Positions 1 through 9,938 of a stretch of 64,000 nt of DNA are shown here, one piece after another (position 1 is the first letter of the stretch; each line of letters begins with the position of its first letter). Origin of the DNA: Pseudoalteromonas rubra (GTDB lineage: Bacteria > Pseudomonadota > Gammaproteobacteria > Enterobacterales > Alteromonadaceae); contig NZ_PNCJ01000007.1 in the NCBI RefSeq assembly GCF_005887115.1, forward strand, positions 124,001 through 188,000, read 5' to 3'. The notes under the pieces are model-generated. The model made no database searches, was not told the DNA's origin, and worked only from the letters and a program-made list of their open reading frames with translations. The translations under genes and the position numbers were made by a program.

Positions 1-54
1 CCTCCTATTCGATTCGAGGAGCAAATTGGTATAACCGTGTTTACTACAAACAAT

Positions 55-79
55 AAAAAAGCGCCCCATGGCGCTTTTT
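55..79 (-). terminator. Rho-independent terminator of the DUF349 operon
   Basis: The stem GCGCC/GGCGC with loop CCAT is flanked by an A-run on the left, which is the T-tail when read on the minus strand. It lies just beyond the stop codon of the DUF349 gene. A T-run on the other side means it could also stop rightward transcription. The first 50 bases of the window show no identifiable gene. Confidence 0.85.
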
Positions 80-93
80 ACGTATTAGTCTTG

Positions 94-2778
94 TTATGCT
101 GTCAGGACATTAATAAGTCTTTCCTGTTCAACATTATGAGTATCATTCACGACCTGTGACAGGTAGCAATTCAGGTAATATTCCAGTGACTGGGCACCGC
201 CCTGTAACTTAGCTTCCAGTAATGCCACCTGCTCTGCCATCCTCGCTTGTTGTAAGCTCGCAGGAGAGTCGTTATTCGTCATCACTTCAAGTCGCAGTAA
301 TAACTGTTCAGCAGATAGTCCAGAATCATTTCCGGTCAACCAACTGCTAGGCGGGGTCTCGCCTGCACGAACAGCCTCAACCAACTCGTTGAATTTTTCA
401 CGGCTCTGCGCTGAGAAAAGCTCATTCAATTTTGCCTCAGTCTGCTCTAGCAACTGCTGCTTGGTTTTTCTCAGCGATGCAAGCACCTCAGTGCTGAGCA
501 CAGCTTCTTTGACCGACAGTAGCTCTGACTGGGTTTTCGCATCAATCATTTGGCTATCCAATTCAGCCAACAACTGACGTTGCTGTGCTTCCTGCGCCTG
601 AGCCTGTTCGCGTTCGGCGTTTTTCTGCTCCTGACGTTTGCTAAATACCGCATCGTTGTACTTTCTGAATTCCTGCCACAATGTGTGTTCCTGCTTAGTG
701 CCAGCAAAGCCAATTTCTTGCCAGCGCTTTTGCAGGGTTTTCAACGTATCGCAGGCCTGTCCAACATCTTCAAGCTCCAGCTGTTCTTGTGCCTCTGCCA
801 CCAACTTTTGCTTCAGTTGTGCATTTGCCTGATGACGGGCTTTTAATCGCTCGTTGACCTGAGTATAAGCATCACGATAACGCTTATTCAGTGCTTGATA
901 GGTTGCCGCATCCAGACTACCTGCACCGCGCCATTGCTTGTTGACCCGATTGAACACACTTTCAACCTGACGCCAGTCTGCTTCCGGCTGTTGTGTCAAA
1001 GGAATGAGCGCAGCCATTTGTCCGACAAGCTCTTCACGCTGTTCAATCACCTTTTTGCGTAGTTCATCTTGCTCAGCAAAATAAGCACGACACGGAGCGA
1101 ATAACAACTCAATTTTCTCATCAAACTGAGCTGCCTGCGCTTTCTCCTCGTCGCTTTCAACGCGCCCCAGTTCGTTCCAGCGCACTCGTAGTAATTTAAC
1201 TTGTGCTGCGCGGGCTTTAGGATCGACTTCCTGCTCGGTCAGCAGCTCGTCAAGCTGTTGCAACAGCTCGGTGCGCTTTGGCTGTGACGCATACTTTTGC
1301 CAGTCTTTCAGTTCCTGTAGCGCCTCACTCAATGTTGTGAACTGTTTTGCCAGTTGCTGTTTAAACCCTTCACTCAGCTGCTCATAGCTTTCCATAAAGC
1401 CATTAAACACACCAAACGCAACATTAAAGCGGCCCTGGTCAAGCAATCTTTGCACATCACGCGCTTTTTTGCGTGCTTCTTTGAGGTGCTTTTCCTGCAT
1501 ATCAACCAGAGGTTTCATAGTCTGGTTAAACCGAGTGCTGGTTTCCTTAAGTTGTTCTGAAGCTTGCTTTTTCAAAGCCGCAGGTAACTGACGAAGCTGT
1601 GATTGAGCATGCTGATAAGCCTGCTTTTGAGCTGCCAACACACTATCAAACTGCGCCATTTCTTCGCTTGGTGCAACCTCGTTAAGTGCACCCAGGGCCT
1701 TATCGAACTGCTCCTTTGCGCTTACCAGTTCAGGTAAGCTCTCCAGCTGCTTGGCACTCCCCCGAACCTTATCAAGCAGTGCCTTCAGTGCAGGCTCCGC
1801 ATGGTAGTCGGACGCTTCGATATCACTTTTAAGCTGGTTCAGCTGTGTTTGCAATGTACTCTGAGCGGTTAAGTCAAGGGCTGCAACTGCATCAGAAAGG
1901 GCATGTTCAAGCGCTTCATATCCAGCTTCAAATGCATTTATTGCTGTCGCTTTCGCCTGGGCCTGTTCAGCTTGCAGCTGAGCCTGCTCAAACGCATACT
2001 GTAAGGTCTCACGATGTTTGTTTAGCTTTACTGAGATAGATTCAAACTTTGCCTGATTGGCCTGCTGCACTTCTTCGCTAAGCCACTGGATTTCAAGCGC
2101 CTGCCATTGTGCTGTCAATGCATCGGCCTGATTGGCAACCACCTGATAATCCTGTTTGTCACGTAGTGCGTTGAGTTTGGCCAAAACCAGCTTAGCCTCC
2201 TGAGTCACTTGTTCTGGCATAATCTGGCTCAGTCGTTGCTGTTCCAGAGTTTGTTCAAGTGAGGTCAGCGCCTCGCCAGATGCAGCTTTAAGTACAGCCT
2301 TTTCCAGCTGGTACTGAGCGATCAGCGGGAGTAACTGAACTTGTAATGGTTCACCACCCTCTTTAAATGCTTTTTCAATCAACTTTGCATTGGCAAGACG
2401 CTTGAGGAGTTTTGCTTTTTGCTCATTGGCAACATCACTAAAGACGACTTTTTCCAGTGTTTTTGCCGGAGCATAACGGTCAATATACTCGTTGCGGATC
2501 TCCTGACTCAGGGATTTTGAACCAGACAACACAGCTTGAGAAATGTGCTGCTCTGCCAGCTCTTTTAATTCCTGGTCCTGCTTATACACCTTCCACCACA
2601 AACTCAGGTCATTCATTTTATCCAGGACCTTTTTCCTGAGCTGACTTGAATCGTCTTCCAACGCGAGTGTTTGTAACACCTCGGCGTCTTTACTTGTGTC
2701 CAGTTTGTCCACAGCGGCTAATCGCACCTGTGTTTTCGGGTGCTTCCATTTAGGGGTAAAAAGGTTTTTAAAGATCAT
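94..2778 (-). CDS. DUF349 domain-containing coiled-coil protein
   Basis: An 894-residue, Gln/Glu/Ala/Leu-rich protein with no signal peptide or membrane segment. Several stretches of the form 'W..L......D....FW..F' are typical of the repeated DUF349 helical domain, for example around residues 520-560, 610-650 and 690-720. The first 40 residues are a basic segment that looks HEAT-like. Function is unknown; it is presumably a cytoplasmic elongated helical protein. The start codon overlaps the end of the upstream yeaC-type gene by 11 bases, so the two are translationally coupled. A terminator follows directly. The family assignment is fairly sure; no biochemical role is claimed. Confidence 0.85.
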   Translation of the reverse strand: MIFKNLFTPKWKHPKTQVRLAAVDKLDTSKDAEVLQTLALEDDSSQLRKKVLDKMNDLSLWWKVYKQDQELKELAEQHISQAVLSGSKSLSQEIRNEYIDRYAPAKTLEKVVFSDVANEQKAKLLKRLANAKLIEKAFKEGGEPLQVQLLPLIAQYQLEKAVLKAASGEALTSLEQTLEQQRLSQIMPEQVTQEAKLVLAKLNALRDKQDYQVVANQADALTAQWQALEIQWLSEEVQQANQAKFESISVKLNKHRETLQYAFEQAQLQAEQAQAKATAINAFEAGYEALEHALSDAVAALDLTAQSTLQTQLNQLKSDIEASDYHAEPALKALLDKVRGSAKQLESLPELVSAKEQFDKALGALNEVAPSEEMAQFDSVLAAQKQAYQHAQSQLRQLPAALKKQASEQLKETSTRFNQTMKPLVDMQEKHLKEARKKARDVQRLLDQGRFNVAFGVFNGFMESYEQLSEGFKQQLAKQFTTLSEALQELKDWQKYASQPKRTELLQQLDELLTEQEVDPKARAAQVKLLRVRWNELGRVESDEEKAQAAQFDEKIELLFAPCRAYFAEQDELRKKVIEQREELVGQMAALIPLTQQPEADWRQVESVFNRVNKQWRGAGSLDAATYQALNKRYRDAYTQVNERLKARHQANAQLKQKLVAEAQEQLELEDVGQACDTLKTLQKRWQEIGFAGTKQEHTLWQEFRKYNDAVFSKRQEQKNAEREQAQAQEAQQRQLLAELDSQMIDAKTQSELLSVKEAVLSTEVLASLRKTKQQLLEQTEAKLNELFSAQSREKFNELVEAVRAGETPPSSWLTGNDSGLSAEQLLLRLEVMTNNDSPASLQQARMAEQVALLEAKLQGGAQSLEYYLNCYLSQVVNDTHNVEQERLINVLTA

Positions 2779-3049
2779 TTTCGCTAAACCTGGCTATTTC
2801 ATTTTCTGCTTTAAATTCTTGTTGCAACTCACGCTTGGATTTCTGAACCATCTCACCTTGCTCATTGATGGTGAACTGCTCTGTGCTTTTGGCTACCTTT
2901 GCCTGATATAACATGACCAGCTGAACGGTTTGTTCTTTTTGCGCATCACTGAGCTCGGTACCATCCGGCCAGCGTCCGGTAGCGGCGCCATACTGCAAGC
3001 GCTCATAAAGTTCCGGCGTTATATTTTTAACTAAACTGTCTATATTCAT
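2768..3049 (-). CDS. YeaC-like protein (DUF1315)
   Basis: A 93-residue protein beginning MNIDSLVKNITPELYERL, matching the start and size of the YeaC/DUF1315 family. The open frame extends further upstream, but that part would run into the preceding gene and has no family similarity, so I use the internal ATG at 3049. A conserved-looking GRWPDGTELS motif sits near residue 28. It is the middle gene of a three-gene operon: two bases separate it from the zinc-ribbon gene and it overlaps the DUF349 gene by 11 bases. Function unknown. Confidence 0.85.
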   Translation of the reverse strand: MNIDSLVKNITPELYERLQYGAATGRWPDGTELSDAQKEQTVQLVMLYQAKVAKSTEQFTINEQGEMVQKSKRELQQEFKAENEIARFSENDL

Positions 3050-3051
3050 GT

Positions 3052-3378
3052 TCACTTTTTCTTTTTCAGTACAACTAAAATCACTCGGTTTACCAGATAC
3101 CAAACCAGGCCAACACCAATTGCGCCCTTGGCTGCCAACATTTCCCATGTCCCTTCTACAGGCTGCTGCCAGTATAGATATAAGAACCCACCGAGAAACA
3201 AGATCAGCGCAAGAAATGAATAATTCATAATGGTTTGCTGTTTCTTAATTCGTCTGCGAACCGTTTCTCTGTGCAGAGATTCCTCATCCATATTCGCAAG
3301 ATCAAAATGACAATGTGGGCAGGTTTTGTGCATAGAAGAAATGGGCTTGTTACAACTGGGGCATTGGGCAATTGCCAT
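3052..3378 (-). CDS. Zinc-ribbon membrane protein
   Basis: A 108-residue protein. An N-terminal rubredoxin-like zinc ribbon (CPSC at residues 6-9, CPHC at about 20-23) is followed by a basic linker and two hydrophobic helices (about residues 52-70 and 83-103), ending in KKKK. It is therefore a small inner-membrane protein with a cytoplasmic metal-binding knuckle. It is the first gene of the operon with yeaC and the DUF349 gene; AGGAG lies upstream of the ATG. The specific role is unknown. Confidence 0.8.
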   Translation of the reverse strand: MAIAQCPSCNKPISSMHKTCPHCHFDLANMDEESLHRETVRRRIKKQQTIMNYSFLALILFLGGFLYLYWQQPVEGTWEMLAAKGAIGVGLVWYLVNRVILVVLKKKK

Positions 3379-3537
3379 ACTCGAGTGACTCCTAACGAAA
3401 AACTAGCATCTACACGCCGGCCACCTTTAGAGTGCTGATACCCGTGTACTTAGAATTGCGCGGACTAAGCCAAAAGTAGCTGTCAAATCAAGCAATAATA
3501 AGCCTCTGTGGTACGACTGCTTCATAAAGAGTAAGAC

Positions 3538-3563
3538 CAAAAAATAAGGCGCCATGTGGCGCC
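3538..3563 (-). terminator. Terminator of the AGCS symporter gene
   Basis: The stem GGCGCC/GGCGCC with loop ATGT has an A-rich run on its left side, giving a T-tail on the minus strand. It sits about 20 bases past the symporter stop codon. Confidence 0.8.
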
Positions 3564-3580
3564 CTATTCTACTTGGTTTA

Positions 3581-5311
3581 TTAAGGTTTGTCTTTTTGGA
3601 AATGCATTGAATTGTCTTTTTGTACCTCAGTATTTCCTTCAGACTGACTTTGCTCTTTATCAAACTTGTCCCAATACTCGTCAACAGAGTCTTTCATTTC
3701 CTTACGCAGCAACATGATCCCGAACAGGTTTGGTAGCGTCATCACAACAATACCTACCGCTGCCAGCTTCCAGATTAAGGTTGTGTCTGCAAAAGATGCC
3801 CAGAAGAAACCCGCCACGTAGAATACACGATAAGGCATTACCGAACGTGAGCCCAGCAAATAGGTCATGGCTCGGTCACCATAGTATGACCAGGCAATTG
3901 CCGTAGAAAATGCAAATAACAGCAGACCAATCGAAACTATATACTGGCCATTTTCCCCAAAGAAGCCTCGGGTAAATGCCTTGGTTGTCAGCTCAGCAGA
4001 GTGCACCAGCGACTTACCTTTAATGCTAATACTGGTGTCGACCAGCATGCCCTTATCGACTTCAACAGTGCCGGTATAGCGGTGTTTTGCCGTAATACCA
4101 AAACGGATATCTTCACCGATAGAGCGCGCGTGGATCACCGTGAAGTCTTTATTGACCGCTACGCCCTCAACAACGCGGATGTTACCACTGTAGGCCTCAA
4201 CACTATGACCATCAATACCATTAAGGTATTTATATAGCTCTTCACGATCACTGTCATTCGATTCAACATAGTTGCCTTGCACTATGGTCATCGACGAACG
4301 CTCAAAGGTGGTTTCGAACTTTTCAGTCCATACACCGGAGGACAAGATAACCAAACCGGTCAACGTACAGATCACTATGGTATCAATAAAGGGCTCCAGA
4401 ATAGACACCATACCTTCAGATACTGGCTCGTCCGCTTTAGCTGACGCGTGTGCAATGGGTGCAGAACCCTGACCCGCTTCATTTGAGAATAAACCCCGGT
4501 TTACACCGCGGTTAAAGGCATAAGCAAAGGAGGCCCCCAGGAAGCCGCCGACTGCAGCCGAGCCACTAAATGCATTGGTGAACACAGCGGCAAAAGAAGG
4601 AATAATATTTTCAGCGTTATACAGAATAACGGCCAGGGCACCAATAATGTATACAGCGGCCATCAGTGGCACAACCCGCGAGGTGATAGCTGCAATACGC
4701 TTAATACCACCAAGAATAACCAGAGCAAGTAAGATAGAAAGCACCGCACCGGTGACCATAGGTTCAATATTGAAAGTGGCTTCCATACCCTGCGCGATGT
4801 TGTTGATCTGCGGCAAACTACCCGTACCGAATGAGCTGATCACGGTTGCGATGGCAAATAATACCGCTAACCACTTCATGTTAAGACGACGGTCCATGTA
4901 GTACATGGGACCACCGGCCATTGTGCCGTCTTCTGCTTTAGTACGGTACTTGTGAGATAAGGTAACCTCAACAAACTTGGTGGTCATACCAAAAAATGCG
5001 GTCATCCACATCCAGAATAAAGCTGCCGGGCCACCAATTGAAATCGCCAGTGCAACACCACCGATGTTACCAGTACCGACTGTGCCTGACAGAGCAGTTG
5101 ACAGGGCCTGGAAGTGTGTTGTGTCACCCTCATGGCTTTTCTTATCGTATTTCCCGGTGACAATTTTGCAGGCATGCTTGAAATATCGGATCTGTGGGAA
5201 CTTTAAATACAGGGTAAAAAACAAACCCACTCCAAGTAGTACATAGGGGAACCACCAGGAGCCCCCCAACAAGGCATCCAGACTATCCAGAAAACTTCCT
5301 AACGCGTCCAC
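3581..5311 (-). CDS. Alanine/glycine:Na+ symporter (AGCS family)
   Basis: A 576-residue inner-membrane transporter. The N-terminal LDALLGG...[15 protein letters not shown], the [12 protein letters not shown] segment and the [24 protein letters not shown] segment are AGCS (DagA/AlsT) signatures for Na+-coupled import of small neutral amino acids. It starts with GTG at 5311 behind a GAGGAAGA ribosome site. It is longer than the usual 450-540 residues because about 100 polar residues (roughly 345-450) are inserted before the last membrane helices. The gene stands alone between two hairpins. Substrate is inferred from the family only. Confidence 0.9.
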   Translation of the reverse strand: MDALGSFLDSLDALLGGSWWFPYVLLGVGLFFTLYLKFPQIRYFKHACKIVTGKYDKKSHEGDTTHFQALSTALSGTVGTGNIGGVALAISIGGPAALFWMWMTAFFGMTTKFVEVTLSHKYRTKAEDGTMAGGPMYYMDRRLNMKWLAVLFAIATVISSFGTGSLPQINNIAQGMEATFNIEPMVTGAVLSILLALVILGGIKRIAAITSRVVPLMAAVYIIGALAVILYNAENIIPSFAAVFTNAFSGSAAVGGFLGASFAYAFNRGVNRGLFSNEAGQGSAPIAHASAKADEPVSEGMVSILEPFIDTIVICTLTGLVILSSGVWTEKFETTFERSSMTIVQGNYVESNDSDREELYKYLNGIDGHSVEAYSGNIRVVEGVAVNKDFTVIHARSIGEDIRFGITAKHRYTGTVEVDKGMLVDTSISIKGKSLVHSAELTTKAFTRGFFGENGQYIVSIGLLLFAFSTAIAWSYYGDRAMTYLLGSRSVMPYRVFYVAGFFWASFADTTLIWKLAAVGIVVMTLPNLFGIMLLRKEMKDSVDEYWDKFDKEQSQSEGNTEVQKDNSMHFQKDKP

Positions 5312-5344
5312 GACTCTTCCTCTTCTTCGTTGTTATTATATGCA

Positions 5345-5369
5345 ACAGGCAACCTGTAAGGTTGCCTGT
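5345..5369 (-). terminator. Hairpin after the M14 peptidase gene
   Basis: A perfect 10-bp inverted repeat ACAGGCAACC/GGTTGCCTGT with a 5-base loop follows the M14 gene stop. There is no clear T-run, so termination here is likely but not certain. Confidence 0.55.
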
Positions 5370-5376
5370 GATGATG

Positions 5377-6504
5377 TTATCTCAGATTATCGACCACGTT
5401 AACGATGGCTGCTAACGTATCCTGACCGAACTGGTATGAGCGGCGATCAGACCAGCCATAATATGGATCAGGTAAATTTGCATTGTCCTTGAATGGCATC
5501 TCAATGGTATATGCCAGGGCTTTAAAGGCCTCGCCCACAGCACAAGATGCGACTGTCAGATTAGCCTGACCCGGCTCGTCTTTTGGATAGCCGAACTCGT
5601 CCTGAAACTCTGGCGTAATAGCCAACAAGGCCTGCTTAAATTGTGCTTCTAATGAAGCAAGACGGGCATCATAACTTGGGATCCCTTCGCTACCTGCAAC
5701 AAAGTTGTATGGCAACGCTTCATCACCGTGAATATCCAAATACAAGTCCAGACCCGTTTCATGCATTTTATTCAATACATGATAAACCTCAGGTGAGTTT
5801 TCAAGTGAGGGTGTTTGCCACTCACGATTAAGGTTTACCCCTTTGGCATTGGTACGCAAATGACCTCGAACACTACCATCAGGGTTCATGTTTGGTACGA
5901 TATAAAACACCGCTTTTGACAACAGAGCTGCAGCGTGCGGATCTTCGTCATCCAGCAGCTTATGCAGCAGGCCTTCTACAAACCACTCTGCCATCGTCTC
6001 GCCAGGGTGTTGACGTGCGGTGATCCAGATTTTTTTCTTCTCATCACCCGGTTCACCGACGCACAGCAGGCTGATATCACGGCCATCCAAAGTTTCACCC
6101 AGTGTTTCGACGCGACACGCATCATGGCTTTGTGCCCAGTACACCAGATCCAAATGACGCTCATAACTATATGGAGCAAAGTAAGCGAAATAAGTGTGAT
6201 GACATTCAGGTTCAAAGTCGATCACCAACTGACCATCCTGATAGGAACTCGGCACCCGGAACCAGGTTTGTCTGTCATAAGAGGCTACTGCCTGATAATC
6301 ATCCCACCCCCCAGGATACGCTGAGTTTTGCAGATTGTTGATGTGTAGCTTGTGTTCTACAAATGGCGTTGATTCAAGACGGAAGTGGAACCATTGGAAA
6401 AACTCGGAATCGTTATCGTGGTTAATCTCCAGCTGAATATCTAGTGGAGCCTCAGCAGAAATTACTTTGATATTTCCGCTGTCAAAATTACTGGTGATCT
6501 TCAT
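5377..6504 (-). CDS. M14-family cytosolic zinc carboxypeptidase
   Basis: A 375-residue protein with no signal peptide. The zinc-binding and catalytic layout of M14 peptidases is visible: HPGETMAEW (His and Glu ligands) near residue 170, the NMNPDG and LNREW segments, DIHGDEALPY (third His) near 262, and a C-terminal EMPFKD segment with the catalytic Glu. An N-terminal beta-sandwich domain precedes the peptidase domain, as in the cytosolic-carboxypeptidase-like subgroup. The frame stays open upstream, but AGGG sits 6 bases before the ATG at 6504. The gene is monocistronic. The exact substrate cannot be read from sequence. Confidence 0.88.
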   Translation of the reverse strand: MKITSNFDSGNIKVISAEAPLDIQLEINHDNDSEFFQWFHFRLESTPFVEHKLHINNLQNSAYPGGWDDYQAVASYDRQTWFRVPSSYQDGQLVIDFEPECHHTYFAYFAPYSYERHLDLVYWAQSHDACRVETLGETLDGRDISLLCVGEPGDEKKKIWITARQHPGETMAEWFVEGLLHKLLDDEDPHAAALLSKAVFYIVPNMNPDGSVRGHLRTNAKGVNLNREWQTPSLENSPEVYHVLNKMHETGLDLYLDIHGDEALPYNFVAGSEGIPSYDARLASLEAQFKQALLAITPEFQDEFGYPKDEPGQANLTVASCAVGEAFKALAYTIEMPFKDNANLPDPYYGWSDRRSYQFGQDTLAAIVNVVDNLR

Positions 6505-6673
6505 CATATACCCTAAATAGAAAAACCATCTCGTTGCGCCAGATGTTGTGAGTAAAGCGCCTGACGGCACGTCACACAGTCAAGGTATTTTGTTTTAACC
6601 TTGATGATTTTTGTTAGTGATTTGTAGCAATAAATCAGCTGCAAGCCTAACACACCTGGTGCGAGACAAAAAC

Positions 6674-6702
6674 AAAAAAAGCCAGCAATCGCTGGCTTTT
6701 TT
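6674..6702 (-). terminator. Terminator of the GAPDH gene
   Basis: The stem AGCCAGC/GCTGGCT with loop AATC is flanked by a long A-run on the left and a T-run on the right, so it can work in both directions. It lies 15 bases beyond the GAPDH stop. Confidence 0.9.
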
Positions 6703-6716
6703 GGACAAAGCGTGAA

Positions 6717-8162
6717 TTAACGCGGCAGGCTCGGGAATTCCACCTCAGCCATATCACGCATTACGCGTACAACCTGACAGCTGTAGCCAAACTCGTTATC
6801 GTACCATACATAAAGTACTACACGGTCGCCGTCAACAATGGTCGCTTGTGAATCAACCACACCGGCATAGCGGCTGCCAACCAGGTCAGTTGATACAATT
6901 TCAGTCGACGCTGTGTAATCGATTTGGTCGCGAAGCTCAGAATGCAAAGATGTTTCGCGCAGGAACTCGTTTAATTCCTCAGCCGTTGTTTCAGCATTCA
7001 GGTTCAGGTTCAAAATAGCCATTGATACGTTTGGCGTAGGAACACGGATTGCGTTACCAGTCAGTTTACCAGCTAGCTCAGGCAGTGCTTTTGCTACTGC
7101 TTTAGCAGCACCTGTTGAAGTGATAACCATGTTCAGTGCTGCACTACGACCACGACGTTCGGCTTTGTGGTAGTTATCGATCAGGTTTTGGTCGTTGGTG
7201 TAAGAGTGAACTGTCTCAACGTGACCATTTTTGATACCAAACTTGTCGTTCAGTGCCTTAAGTACAGGCGTGATGGCGTTAGTCGTACAGCTTGCTGCAG
7301 ACACAATTTTGTCTTCAGACAGGATATCAACATTGTTAACACCGTAAACCACGTTCTTGATATCACCTTTTGCAGGCGCAGTAAGAAGCACTTTAGATGC
7401 ACCTTTTGATTGCAGGTGTTTACCAAGGCCGTCTTCATCTTTCCATACACCCGTGTTATCGACAACCAGTGCATTCTCAATACCGTACTGAGTGTAATCC
7501 ACTTCTTCAGGAGAGTTCGCATAGATAACCTGAATGTAGTTACCGTTTGCTTTAATAGCGCCTTTTTCATGGTCAACAGTGATTGAACCGTTGAATGGAC
7601 CATGAATTGAGTCACGGCGAAGCAAGCTTGCGCGTTTTTCAAGGTCGCCATCGCGACCACCACGTACCACAATTGCACGCAGGCGAAGGTCAGCGTGAGA
7701 ACCGCCACGTTCGATCAACAAACGAGCCAGCAAACGACCGATACGGCCAAAACCATACAGAACAACGTCGCGAGGGGCCGGACGGTTGCCTGTATTAAGC
7801 AGATCAGCAAGCTCAGCGTTCAGGTATTCTTCGATTGAACGACCTTCACCTGCATTTTTATAAATGTAAGCATATGCCAGTTTACCTAAGTCAACACGGC
7901 CAGGTGCCAGTTCCATCTTGCTGATGGCTTCCAGGAAAGGGAAGCTCTCGCGCAAACGCAGTTTAGTTTCTTCGAAACGTGCGACTGTTTTATGGGCTTT
8001 AATAACATCGATAGTGCTGGTGTTTACAAGGGGACGGCCATAAACCGCAATTTCAACACCCAGATTACGATACAAACGACCAATGATCGGTTGCATGCTT
8101 TCTGCGTAGTCTTGACGTTCTTGCCAGCTGTTTTGATATTCTTGCTCGTGAGATAAGGTCAT
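6717..8162 (-). CDS. Glyceraldehyde-3-phosphate dehydrogenase, long form
   Basis: A 481-residue GAPDH. The Rossmann motif GFGRIG is at residues 137-142 and the active-site SCTTNAITP has its nucleophile at Cys292. The NAD-GAPDH core is complete, including the C-terminal WYDNEFGYS motif. About 130 extra residues precede the core, so it belongs to the roughly 480-residue GAPDH subgroup of marine gammaproteobacteria rather than the 330-residue GapA type. It interconverts glyceraldehyde-3-phosphate and 1,3-bisphosphoglycerate in the cytoplasm; which direction dominates is not visible. Single gene with its own terminator. Confidence 0.93.
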   Translation of the reverse strand: MTLSHEQEYQNSWQERQDYAESMQPIIGRLYRNLGVEIAVYGRPLVNTSTIDVIKAHKTVARFEETKLRLRESFPFLEAISKMELAPGRVDLGKLAYAYIYKNAGEGRSIEEYLNAELADLLNTGNRPAPRDVVLYGFGRIGRLLARLLIERGGSHADLRLRAIVVRGGRDGDLEKRASLLRRDSIHGPFNGSITVDHEKGAIKANGNYIQVIYANSPEEVDYTQYGIENALVVDNTGVWKDEDGLGKHLQSKGASKVLLTAPAKGDIKNVVYGVNNVDILSEDKIVSAASCTTNAITPVLKALNDKFGIKNGHVETVHSYTNDQNLIDNYHKAERRGRSAALNMVITSTGAAKAVAKALPELAGKLTGNAIRVPTPNVSMAILNLNLNAETTAEELNEFLRETSLHSELRDQIDYTASTEIVSTDLVGSRYAGVVDSQATIVDGDRVVLYVWYDNEFGYSCQVVRVMRDMAEVEFPSLPR

Positions 8163-8495
8163 TTTTTCTGCCTAATAAACAATTTTTGAACGGATAGCCT
8201 AACCGAGCCTGATGTATTGCATAATTTGAGAGTCAACAGGCCCCAAGGCAGCGACATTTTAATTGAAATGGCTGCAATTCTCCACCTCTTACTGATAATT
8301 GTTACTGTAAAATTAACTCCACAGTTAAGCATACATAGATTGACCCGCCACAGAAGCATAAAAATATAAGAAAAACCACTTAGCCGCGCTTTGCCCCTAA
8401 TCCCTTGCTACACTTGAGGTAAATAAAGGGTGGCCAGAATTGTCGAAATTGGTACTATACACGCGCAACAACAAAGACTTGGAGTACGTATAACA
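8163..8495. other. Divergent intergenic region
   Basis: This 333-base gap separates the leftward GAPDH gene from the rightward lipoprotein gene and must carry both promoters. Open frames here lack a ribosome site or family similarity. I see no operator, riboswitch or repeat that I can name. Confidence 0.4.
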
Positions 8496-9302
8496 ATGAG
8501 GTGGTGGCTAATATCAGGCCTGTGTATTACTACAGCGTTGCTCAGTGGCTGCGATGACACAATCACGCTGAATAAAATCTGCACAGAGACCCCCGGATTT
8601 TGTGAAGATCTCAATAAAGATAGCCATTGTAAAGAGGAGCGCGCGGAGGTGATATTTGCTCGATATCACGAATACAAAGCGCCCACGGATGACAACCGAT
8701 ACACTTTACTGAAAAATTTTGAACAATATAACGAGTGTGTTTCACTGGCCGCGCAAATTGAGCATATCAAACTAAAAGAAAAAACCACGTCACGCGTTGA
8801 AGGTCACCTTACCAGCCTCAAAGAAATGACTCGAATCTATCAGGACACAATCAACACCGAGCACCCCGGACTGCTTTATTACCACTGGTCCAGACGGAAT
8901 AACCGACTTGCGCTGAACAAGCTGTTGAATATGCAAGATCAGGACAATGTAAAAAGCGACCCGGAAATACAGCTGTTTCTTGCCACTTTTTACGCGAAAA
9001 TAGACGACGATAAAACCATTGATATTCTGTACCGAGTGCTTGAGCTAAACAAAGCGGGAGAAACTCCGGATCCCGAAGTATTTGCCAGTCTGGTGAGTAT
9101 TTTTTATAAGCAGCAGAAGTATAAGCATGCATATACCTTTGCCCGCGTAGCGCAGCTATCTGGTTTTGAGGATATTGATATCCTGCCAGTGGAACATAAG
9201 CTTTCCGCAGGCGGCAGAGATTTGGGTGCACTGGATACCCTGGCGGCAAAAACCTGGGAAGAGATCAGTAATGGGGAGTTTCTCTCCCCGAGAGATTTCT
9301 AA
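8496..9302 (+). CDS. DUF2989-type lipoprotein
   Basis: A 268-residue lipoprotein. The signal peptide ends in the lipobox LLSGC. The mature N-terminus carries a Cys-rich stretch (KICTETPGFCEDL and SHCKEER), followed by an all-helical region resembling TPR/Sel1-like solenoids. The ORF opens earlier at 8430, but the leader plus lipobox only makes sense from the ATG at 8496, with GGAG 11 bases upstream. I recognise the DUF2989 family of gammaproteobacterial lipoproteins with moderate confidence; its role is unknown. It converges on the MlaC-like gene through a shared hairpin. Confidence 0.75.
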   Translation: MRWWLISGLCITTALLSGCDDTITLNKICTETPGFCEDLNKDSHCKEERAEVIFARYHEYKAPTDDNRYTLLKNFEQYNECVSLAAQIEHIKLKEKTTSRVEGHLTSLKEMTRIYQDTINTEHPGLLYYHWSRRNNRLALNKLLNMQDQDNVKSDPEIQLFLATFYAKIDDDKTIDILYRVLELNKAGETPDPEVFASLVSIFYKQQKYKHAYTFARVAQLSGFEDIDILPVEHKLSAGGRDLGALDTLAAKTWEEISNGEFLSPRDF

Positions 9303-9326
9303 CGTCATACAGGGTTATCTCAGTCT

Positions 9327-9348
9327 GAGTAGCCAGCAATGGCTACTC
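9327..9348. terminator. Shared terminator between convergent genes
   Basis: A 9-bp stem GAGTAGCCA/TGGCTACTC with loop GCAA sits in the 48-base gap between the convergent DUF2989 and MlaC-like genes and probably ends both transcripts. Confidence 0.7.
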
Positions 9349-9350
9349 TG

Positions 9351-9938
9351 CTAGCTTTTCGCATTCAGCTCAGCCGTCACTTTCGCCAGGCCCACCTGGG
9401 AGATACGCACCGAGATTTCCTTTTGTTTCGCACTCAGTAAAGAAATACCCTCAGCAACCAGGTCATACACTCGCCACTGTCCGTTTTTACTCTTGCGGAA
9501 CTTAAAATGAATATCAATATCTGGGCCCGCAGGTTGCTTTATTATCGCTTTCACGGTTGCATACTTGCTTTGTTCATCCATTGGCATAGATTCAAACTGT
9601 ACCTGCTGACCTTTGTATTGCATTAGCGCGTTTGCGTAGCTTACTTCAAGATAATGCTCAACCGCCGAAATAAACGCAACGGCCTCTGGTTTTTTAAGGC
9701 CTTTAATGTGTTTACCCAGTAACTTATAAGACACAAACCGAATATCAATGTGTGACATCAGGTGTGCCTTAACCAACTTGCGAATCTCATGGGGACTTGC
9801 CTGACCATCCTGATTGATTTGTTTAATATCTGAAAACAGGGTTTCACCCACCTCATTGATCAGCGCTAAAGGTGCTTGAGAGGCCCATGTCAGGGATGAA
9901 AACAGCAGTAAGAAAGTTCCGACAATTAACTTGTTCAC
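9351..9938 (-). CDS. MlaC/Ttg2D-family periplasmic protein
   Basis: A 195-residue protein with a signal peptide (cleavage near TWASQA). The rest has the pattern of MlaC/Ttg2D: an early helical part, an LLGKHIKGLKKPEAVAFISAVEHYL segment (shown in pieces, residues about 73-96) and a C-terminal WRVYDLVAEGISLL motif typical of the phospholipid-binding family. MlaC normally shuttles phospholipids between the outer-membrane MlaA complex and the inner-membrane MlaFEDB transporter. No other mla gene is adjacent, so it is either a paralogue or works with partners elsewhere. Confidence 0.8.
   Translation of the reverse strand: MNKLIVGTFLLLFSSLTWASQAPLALINEVGETLFSDIKQINQDGQASPHEIRKLVKAHLMSHIDIRFVSYKLLGKHIKGLKKPEAVAFISAVEHYLEVSYANALMQYKGQQVQFESMPMDEQSKYATVKAIIKQPAGPDIDIHFKFRKSKNGQWRVYDLVAEGISLLSAKQKEISVRISQVGLAKVTAELNAKS

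Noticed and set aside
1..50. tRNA 3' end at the left edge (CGATTCGAGGAG resembles a T-arm)
   Set aside because: Stem bases of the T-arm do not pair around a seven-base loop, and no acceptor stem can be formed.
3427..3684. 85-residue leftward ORF overlapping the end of the symporter gene
   Set aside because: It runs over the symporter terminator and coding end in another frame, has no ribosome site and no family likeness.
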